The notes under the pieces: generated by a model
The model's database searches: none
What the model was told of the DNA's origin: nothing
Seen by the model: the letters and a program-made list of their open reading frames with translations, nothing else
Assembly: GCF_031143425.1 (NCBI RefSeq)
Contig: NC_090437.1
Span: 1,173,200,863-1,173,264,862 of the forward strand
Source of the DNA: Pleurodeles waltl
Lineage: Eukaryota > Chordata > Amphibia > Caudata > Salamandridae
Reading direction: 5' to 3'
Length of the DNA stretch: 64,000 nucleotides
Shown: positions 57,701 to 64,000 of the stretch, one piece after another
Numbering within the stretch: the first letter of the stretch is position 1
Layout of the letters: each line of letters begins with the position of its first letter
Program-made: the position numbers and the translations under genes

Positions 57701-59087
57701 TCAGCCAACAAATTGTTCTTACCAGGTACATACACCATGCGGTACGTAAAATCCTTAATGCGCAGAGATAACCTCAGCATCTTCACTGATGCCAATACAC
57801 TACCTTCACAAGTGAGTAGCTTGATCAAAGGTTTATGATCACATTGAATCGTTATATTTTTACCCCACACAAACGCACGGAAATGCTCCAATGCCCAAGC
57901 ACAAGCTAAAGCCTCTTTTTCAATCACAGAATACCTTTCCTCAGATGGCGACAAAGATCTGGAAGCAAACAAAATAATCCTATCCCTTCCATTCCTGTCT
58001 CTTTGAGATAAAACTGCACCAAGTCCTTTGTTACTAGTACCCGTAGTTACAAAAGTTTCTAATTCCAGATCAAAGCTTCCTAAGTTAGGTACCTTGCTTA
58101 ACTCTTTCTTTATTTTTACAAACTCTCGTTCACATACATCATTCCACACAAACCGTGCATTTCTTCTCATTAAAAGTCTCAAGTTATAAACCTTCTCAGT
58201 GAAATTTGAGATAAATTTTGTGCAAAATTCCGCCATTCCTAAGAATGACCTTACGTCATCCTTGGTTGTAGGAGTAGGTGCATCAACCAATGACACTTTA
58301 GGTTTTACTCCCTCACCACTGATCTCATGTCCCAAATACTCCACACTTTTCTCAGCAAATCTGCACTTGCTCAATTCCACAGTTAAGCCCTTGCTTTCCA
58401 ACACCTCCAACACATGTCGCAACCTTCCATCATGTACATTCCTATCATTCCCAAACACCAAAATGCATCCTGAAAACACATCACCCCTTTGGATTTCCCA
58501 AATAACTTAAACATCAAACGTTGAAAAACAGCAGCAGCTGACGCTAGTCCAAACGGCATTCTCTTATACTGGAAGCAACCAAAAGGTGTAATGAAGGCCG
58601 TAAGTTTCTTTGATTCTGCAGAAAGTGGAATCTGATGATAAGCTGCAGATAAGTCATTCGTGGAAAACCAACAGGCACCTTTAAGACTGGAAACCATTTC
58701 AGTGATCTTCGGTAATGGGAAACGATCGATAACAATGTTATCGTTCAAATACCGTAGGTCGATGCATAAGCAAATCTTGCCATTGCTGCGCCGTGCTATT
58801 ACCACAGGTGAAATCCATTCTGAACTTTCTATTGGTTCAATGACATCCATCAACATCAATTTCTCCAACTCCTTTTATATATCATCTCTTATCATTATCG
58901 GCACAGATCTCACCTTGTGGATTTTTGGTACAGCATTTTTTTTCAGTACGATCTCATGTTCAAAACCTATTAGTCTTCCCAATTGTTTACCAAAAACTTT
59001 AGGAAAATCATTTTCCATTTCCATGGCCAAGGAATGCCCTTCATCCACTACCATCACTTTCTCCTTGCCGTTTGGATCCAAAACCAT
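57676..59087 (-). pseudogene. Gypsy reverse transcriptase and RNase H remnant
   Basis: Pol frame with an in-frame TAA at 58874-58872 just before the fingers domain. RT motifs: CLCIDLRYLN, WFSTNDLSAAYHQIP (first catalytic Asp) and GCFQYKRMPFGLAS. At the YxDD position (about 58450-58480) a single-base deletion shifts the frame, so the catalytic Asp pair is lost. RNase H follows with EKEALACAWALEHF (Glu) and IQCDHKPL (Asp). The usual first Asp (TDAS) is replaced in VTTGTSNKGLGAVL. A further frameshift near 57690 separates it from the integrase part. Confidence 0.9.
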
Positions 59088-60283
59088 TTGTAATTATCCT
59101 TGATCCTTCCACCCAAGCACAGATGTCCTCTTTTTGACACATACAGCTTCCCTGTGGCACACCTGTTTTTAAATGAGAATGAAAGCCATCTGAAGTCTAA
59201 CAAATCAATTTTTTCCCCTGTATAACTTTCAGGTTGAATATCTGGCTGCAATAAATGTGTGCCAATTTTGTCCCCAAAAGTTTTGTTCCACACCTCTTCA
59301 TTAATTATGGTGGATGGTGAACCAGAGTCCGCGCACATTGTAATAGGAACACCACCAATTTCCATTTCACACATTGGTTTCCCTTTAGTATTCTCCTCAG
59401 TTATGTTCAAAACAAAATTCCCATCATCCACAGCTCCTCCGGATTTAACACTTTTCTCTTCGATATCACTTCCTGTCTGGTCACTACCTTCATATATGCA
59501 TTTGACTACCTTCTTTTTATTTTTGCACACTCTTGCAAAGTGACCCATAATACCACACTTGCTACACTTAAGTTTTAAAGCTGGGCATGTTTTAGCGTAC
59601 GTCAAATGTTCCTTGCTATCACATCTGTAACACCTTTGTTCACCATCCCCACTTTGCGGAGTTTTCTGTTCCTTCACGAGTTTGCGATTCATCACTTTAT
59701 AAACACAATCAGTGCCTTTCTCCGTTGACTTCAACCCCAAAGCACAACTTCCAGAAATTTCCGCTTTCCGTACAATAGCTAAGATATCCTCAAGTGGAGA
59801 ATCACCATTTACCCATAATCTTTCTTGAATGGATTGGTTGTTGCAGTGCATGACAAATTGATCCCTTATTAGGTCATCATGGATTGTGCCAAATTTGCAG
59901 TCAAGTGCTAACTTCTTTAAGTCCGCAACATAGTCATCCACAGACTCCCCTTTCTCTTGTTTCCTTTGAAAAAACTTATATCGAACAATTCCAATGCAAA
60001 GTTTGGGTGCAAAGTAGTCAAGATCTTGCATCCCTGCACCAAAAATGCATACGTCCCCACTCACAGGACATTTTTGCATTTTATTATATGTCTGCAATCC
60101 AATAGGTCCCAGCGAATGTAGTAAGATCCTTTTCTTCTGTTCCGCAGTCATTTTGTTCATTACATCAATTGCACAAAGGTAATTTAGGAAATAGTCCTTC
60201 CATTCCACCCACTTGACGGTTGGCGTACTTCAAGCAGACCAAAACGCTTGTGGAGGAATAATGGTAAAATTTGGTTGTGCCAT
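59054..60283 (-). pseudogene. Gypsy gag-protease remnant
   Basis: The start codon at 60283 opens the frame, but an in-frame TGA at 60232-60230 stops it after 17 codons. The same frame is then open to 59054. The capsid-like part covers about the first 170 residues. Two zinc knuckles follow: CYRCDSKEHLTYAKTC (C-x2-C-x4-H-x6-C, spacing altered) and CSKCGIMGHFARVC (standard C-x2-C-x4-H-x4-C) near 59600-59530. A retropepsin-like segment contains the active-site triad as CADSGSPSTI near 59335. The frame departs from the pol frame near 59100. Confidence 0.88.
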
Positions 60284-60830
60284 ACTGCACCACCCCAGTG
60301 CTTAGTGCCAAAGAAATTGTAAAACGTCTGTGCAGGTTAAAGGTAATATCTCAGTGATTACATTCAATTAATGCTGGACCTGTTCCCCGTGTGCGAGATA
60401 ATGTGCAGGTTAAAGTTGTAAAAAAAAATATCGCTACGCGTCACCCAGAACACACAAGCAAAGTCAATTCCAAATGAAAGCGCCCCAATTGTCAAGGTGA
60501 CGCTCGAGCGGAGAAAAAACACAGAAGGAAGCGTCTCCGTTGTCAGGGTAACACGTGCGCGTCTGTAAGCGCAGTGTCCCCGTTGCCAAGGTGACGCGTT
60601 CATGCCTGCCAGCACAAAGGTTTCTGCACGAACGTTTCTGTCTGCGCAGGGCGTACGCGGATAACCACTCCGTGATAAATAAAAACTTTTGTCGAGAATC
60701 CCAACGTTTTATATAAAAAATGGCAATCACCTGAAAGGAAGAATCCAGTGATACGCAGACCATCTCTGTTGGTGTGCGCCGGCCGTGGATCCTAAAACGT
60801 TGCTCACACCAGCCACTACACCGTTGGACA

Positions 60831-60841
60831 CCTCGTCGCCA
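60831..60841 (-). promoter_or_regulatory. Primer-binding site, tRNA-Ser(GCU) type
   Basis: The minus strand reads TGGCGACGAGGTG three bases after the LTR. This is complementary to the 3' end of vertebrate tRNA-Ser(GCT), ...CCTCGTCG plus CCA, as I recall that sequence. Confidence 0.8.
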
Positions 60842-60844
60842 AAT

Positions 60845-61016
60845 TGGAGTGGCTACAGCAGGATGGATACTCTGGAGCCAGAAGGTAAGTAACTTTCTTC
60901 TTTATTAAGAACAGAGTACGAGGAACAGGTCCGTCCAGGAACACACCGAGGCTCAACTGACACAAGTCAATTCCTTACGTCATAGACATAGTGGAATGCA
61001 GTCATTTCTCCAAACA
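60845..61016 (-). repeat. Gypsy 5' LTR (~172 bp)
   Basis: Begins TGTTTGGAGAAATGACTG on the minus strand and ends CCACTCCA, next to the ATT spacer and PBS. It carries AATAAA at 60906-60901. An 85-bp core is identical to the 3' LTR while both edges differ. A matching 5-bp target duplication was not found (upstream AACTG-like, downstream ATTCC). Confidence 0.85.
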
Positions 61017-62937
61017 CAGTTGCTGTGGTGGCAAGAATCCGAAAAACAAGGCAGCAGTTCATTCCAATTAACATGAACAGTGAGAAAAATACATTATCTG
61101 CTCTCGGAGACATTCTCCGCTATGGAGTTTAATTAGAGAGAAAGGTTTCAGGAATGATTAATGCCAGTCTGTAGCTGTTTTTGGTTCCATAAAGTACCAC
61201 TGGTTTGATTGATTCGAACGAGCTGATGACAGAGAATACAAGAATTACCATTTGCATCGTTGATATTACTGTTAGTAACAAAGGTTTGTGCCAGGCCTTT
61301 AGGAATGTCAAGGGAACCATTTCATATTAAATTGAAAATCTTCACATGCCTAAGATTACACCCTCCCACAGGTTTGTAGATTTATGATTTTGTGGGAGTC
61401 ATAAAAACACATTTGTGGCTTTACACATACAAACGCACACATACATAACACACATAACACACAGTTAAGCATAGAGAGGGAAAAAGGCACAAATAATTAG
61501 AAAAGCAAGCCTCAGAATTTATGTGGTGTCGAACCCCCAGGATTTACAAATCTATGAGACAAAAACAGACTTGATCTGAAGTCTTCAGAAAAGCAGTAGG
61601 TCAATGATATTTTTAAGGTGAATAAGTATTCAATAATTCCTTACAGAGAAATATTTGCGGTTCATCTCAGATTTATTTCCATAACAAAACATTGGCCTTT
61701 TAGCTGATCAACTCAAACAGAAAATGACCAATGCGTGTTTTGTGACATTCAAGTCACTTCTTCAGGGCCAATCTTTAATGCAAGGGTGCGGCGAAGTAAA
61801 TGTTTTCTCACAAGCAAATCATGGAGCCTAGGCATGGCGTTATGCCACAGCTGAAGGAGAGGGTCTTGGGTAAACCTGGCAGGTTACATAAGTTAACCTG
61901 TCTACCATAGAATTTAGAGGGTGATTTAGAGTTTGGCAGAGCAAGTAAACTGTTATAAACTAGTGGTACACCTGCCCTACTAAACCTGTTGTTCCCCGTC
62001 CTCATTTGTGAAACCTCAGCTATGAACACCACTGACAGGGCAGCCCTCCCACCAAAAGGCCGCCAGGTCATTGCAATAATCACACCATCCTATTTAGGAT
62101 AGGTTGACTGTCACTGGGCGTATGTGCCTGAGGCCAACATGTGTCCCTGATGACATTAGTTAAGTGTGACCATGCTTCTGTAGCTGTGAGCTGTTCCATC
62201 ATGTACGAGGCGTATCGTAAGGCTTACAATCCTAAATTGTGAGTACAATGCATCATGTAGCAAAAGTCCTCCCCTAGGTTGTGTGCCTCAATTTGTGCCT
62301 TTTACAGGGGACGAAGGTCTAGCGTCCTACTTTTCTTTCCATTTTCAATTTGTTATCAATCTGTACTCTACAATAAGCGATTACATTCAGCTTTTGTAAA
62401 GTGTGCCCAGACAGACAAGTGACAAAGCCCTGATGAAGACCGCAAAGAGTTATGTCCCATTCAGGAGGCTGAAATGCATCGGCAGGTGATAAAAGGTGAA
62501 CTACACAGGAATATAGATAATTGGACATAAGAAGAGGCCCATGGTGAACTTTACATCATCAATCCTTAATTTTAAGGACACTGGTGGCTCCTGGGTGGCT
62601 CCTGCCCCTCATGGAGACCACAATGAGTGTGTGGACTGTAGAACATGATAAATAACTTAACACAGTTTGTGTGGGTGAATAAATGAATAGGCATGAGGAG
62701 CCAGTGCCATTACCTTTAACAACGTTTTTTATTGCGTATTGGTTTCATTTATAAAGTTGGGTGCACTTAGTAGTGCAATTAATTATTATATAAATTGTGA
62801 ATATTGATTAAAGGAAATGGTGAATGTAATTAATGTCGAAGGGTGTGATATAATATTACAACTATGTTAAGTAATTTAAAAGAAATTATATCCAGAACAA
62901 GACTACAGTCCGCATGTTGGTATGAGTAAGACATTAT
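61017..62937. other. Intronic sequence with old repeat traces
   Basis: A minus-strand open segment 61808-62083 (MRTGNNRFSRAGVPLVYNSL) has the look of a LINE or other retroelement C-terminus but cannot be classified. The motif 'ccctgaagaag..attggtc' occurs inverted at 61725-61775, and a related 'ccctgatgaag..gctgaaatgc' occurs on the plus strand at 62427-62477. Confidence 0.35.
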
Positions 62938-63117
62938 GGGGGTTATTACAACTTTGGAGGAGGTGTTAATCCGTCCCAAATGTGACGGATATACCCACAG
63001 CCGTATTACGAGTTCCATAGGATATAATGGACTCGTAATACGGCTGGTGGTATATCCGCCACTTTACCGTCACTTTTGGGACGGATTAACACCTCCTCCA
63101 AAGTTGTAATAAACCCC
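62938..63117. mobile_element. Near-perfect palindromic MITE, TAT target duplication
   Basis: A 180-bp element with ends GGGGGTTATTACAACTTTGG and, inverted, GGGGTTTATTACAACTTTGG. The arms run to the centre with few mismatches (…gccgtattacgagt / actcgtaatacggc…). TAT flanks it at 62935-62937 and 63118-63120. It shares its centre words ('cgtattacga') with the MITE at 1906. Confidence 0.92.
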
Positions 63118-63120
63118 TAT

Positions 63121-64000
63121 ATTTTATCAGTGGACAAATAAGAAAATTGCATTGGATACATTTAATAGTTATGTTACACTGGCCTAGCAACGGACGAGTC
63201 CTATTCCCGCGACAAAGGTTGAAAATAACACAATATTAACCCATCTATTTTAAAGATACAAGTTATTTTAGGGAACTCCAGAAATGAGATCCAAACTGAT
63301 GGGGCTAGAACTGATATCATGGCCAATCTACTATAGCAACATTGTCATAAAGAGAGATGTGTACTGAGGAACTATAATGAGCTATTAAAGTTAATGGACT
63401 GAAATATATTATTCGAGTACAGATGCCTTCAAACTAGAGTCGGGTTACTGGGGGCAGGTGGGCAGAGATATGTCTAGATAGGTGAGTGAAGCTGTACATC
63501 ATTCAAATGTACGAAATAAAATAGTTTGACGGGAGAAAATACAGGTTAGTAATGAACATTTGCTTCCGTATAAATTTCTTAGATGTGATGAATTAAAACG
63601 CACTATCAGTTTAGTCTGTTTTTCATAGCTTAAACACACTCAAGCACCAACAAAATGAGTTAGCTTGCTCGGCATATTGTACATTTTGTACATTTCACAT
63701 AATAATTATGGGACATTATTTTGTCATTTGGGGACGCAGGGGTTGTAAATGTAGTTGTAAACCCCAGTAATATAATTTAGCTCTTTTATTTTGGCTGTTT
63801 ACGAACTGGCAGCCCTGCCTCACAGCTGAGTAACTTCCAACCTGACTCCTTTAGGAAAGCCTGACAGGTTTAACTGGCATCCTTGGGGTGGGGAAAATGG
63901 GACACGGTGGGGGTTGGATTGAAGCAGTGCTTAATTTGTAAATAAAAATGTGCCAGTGCCCAAAGCTCTCCTTTAGTAAAAAAAACTCCTAACCGGACTG
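63121..64000. other. Intronic sequence, nothing recognised
   Basis: No coding or repeat feature recognised. Confidence 0.4.

Larger units (their letters stand above)
55860..61016 (-). mobile_element. Ty3/Gypsy LTR retrotransposon, near full-length, inactive
   Basis: A 5.16-kb minus-strand element. The order in transcription sense is: 5' LTR (60845-61016), spacer ATT, primer-binding site (60841-60831), gag with two zinc knuckles and a protease-like segment (60283-59054), RT and RNase H (59087-57676), integrase and pol tail (57700-56150), purine-rich stretch (56045-56037) and 3' LTR (56036-55860). RT before integrase defines Ty3/Gypsy. At least four in-frame stops and several frameshifts inactivate it. 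No envelope-like gene is present. It lies in the same sense as ablim2. Confidence 0.92.

Noticed and set aside
61808..62083. 91-codon minus-strand frame MIIAMTWRPFGGRAALSV...
   Set aside because: Looks retroelement-like but no family motif could be assigned.
1..64000. tRNA, rRNA, riboswitch and bacterial-type operon signals
   Set aside because: None seen; the tRNA-like match at 60831 is a retrotransposon primer-binding site.

Overview
The window looks like intron-dominated chromosomal DNA of a urodele amphibian with a giant genome, most likely a newt of the Pleurodeles type. Three reasons support this: three small vertebrate exons lie 7.6 kb and 26.6 kb apart; nearly everything between them is transposon debris of several classes nested in each other; and the mix (DIRS-like, Ty3/Gypsy, L2-like and another LINE family, and many Harbinger-like MITEs) is what is known from salamanders. 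The species itself is inference. Nothing prokaryotic, no CRISPR array and no intact cellular gene is present.

The only clear host gene is ablim2 (actin-binding LIM protein 2) on the minus strand. Three consecutive LIM-domain exons are visible at 43662-43777, 35888-36014 and 9168-9261. Splice sites and codon phases match across both junctions. The preceding LIM1/LIM2 exon and the following LIM4 exon were not found, so the whole 64 kb is probably internal to this gene.

Layout: 0.4-6.2 kb decayed DIRS-like retrotransposon (RT/RNase H and tyrosine-recombinase remnants) cut by a MITE; 6.5-8.5 kb two MITEs, an LTR-like repeat and a clean hAT MITE; 9.2 kb exon; 10.35-10.7 kb inverted copy of the LTR-like repeat; 14.4-18 kb minisatellite plus L2-like LINE; 19.7-22.1 kb LINE 3' end plus second L2-like copy; 23.4-32.8 kb one LINE ('LINE X') split by two hairpin-chain MITEs, an unclassified 1.4 kb insertion and a solo LTR; 33 kb L2 fragment; 33.9-34.6 kb purine tract; 35.9 kb exon; 36.4 kb MITE; 38.5-39.3 kb AT-rich tandem array; 42.1 kb MITE with a nested L2 tail; 43.7 kb exon; 44.5-47.1 kb minus-strand LINE X carrying a hairpin-chain MITE; 50.7-51.9 kb two abutting MITEs; 51.9-53.6 kb LINE fragments; 53.7-54.2 kb multi-hairpin repeat; 54.8-55.0 kb an unexplained exon-like open segment; 55.86-61.02 kb an almost full-length but dead Ty3/Gypsy element; 62.9 kb a near-perfect palindromic MITE.

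The most striking structure is the GC-rich MITE family at 24845-25423 and 45959-46589 (with a relative at 25531-26459). These elements consist almost entirely of consecutive short perfect hairpins and carry 3-bp target duplications. Second is the placement of inverted LTR-like repeats on both sides of the 9.2 kb ablim2 exon.
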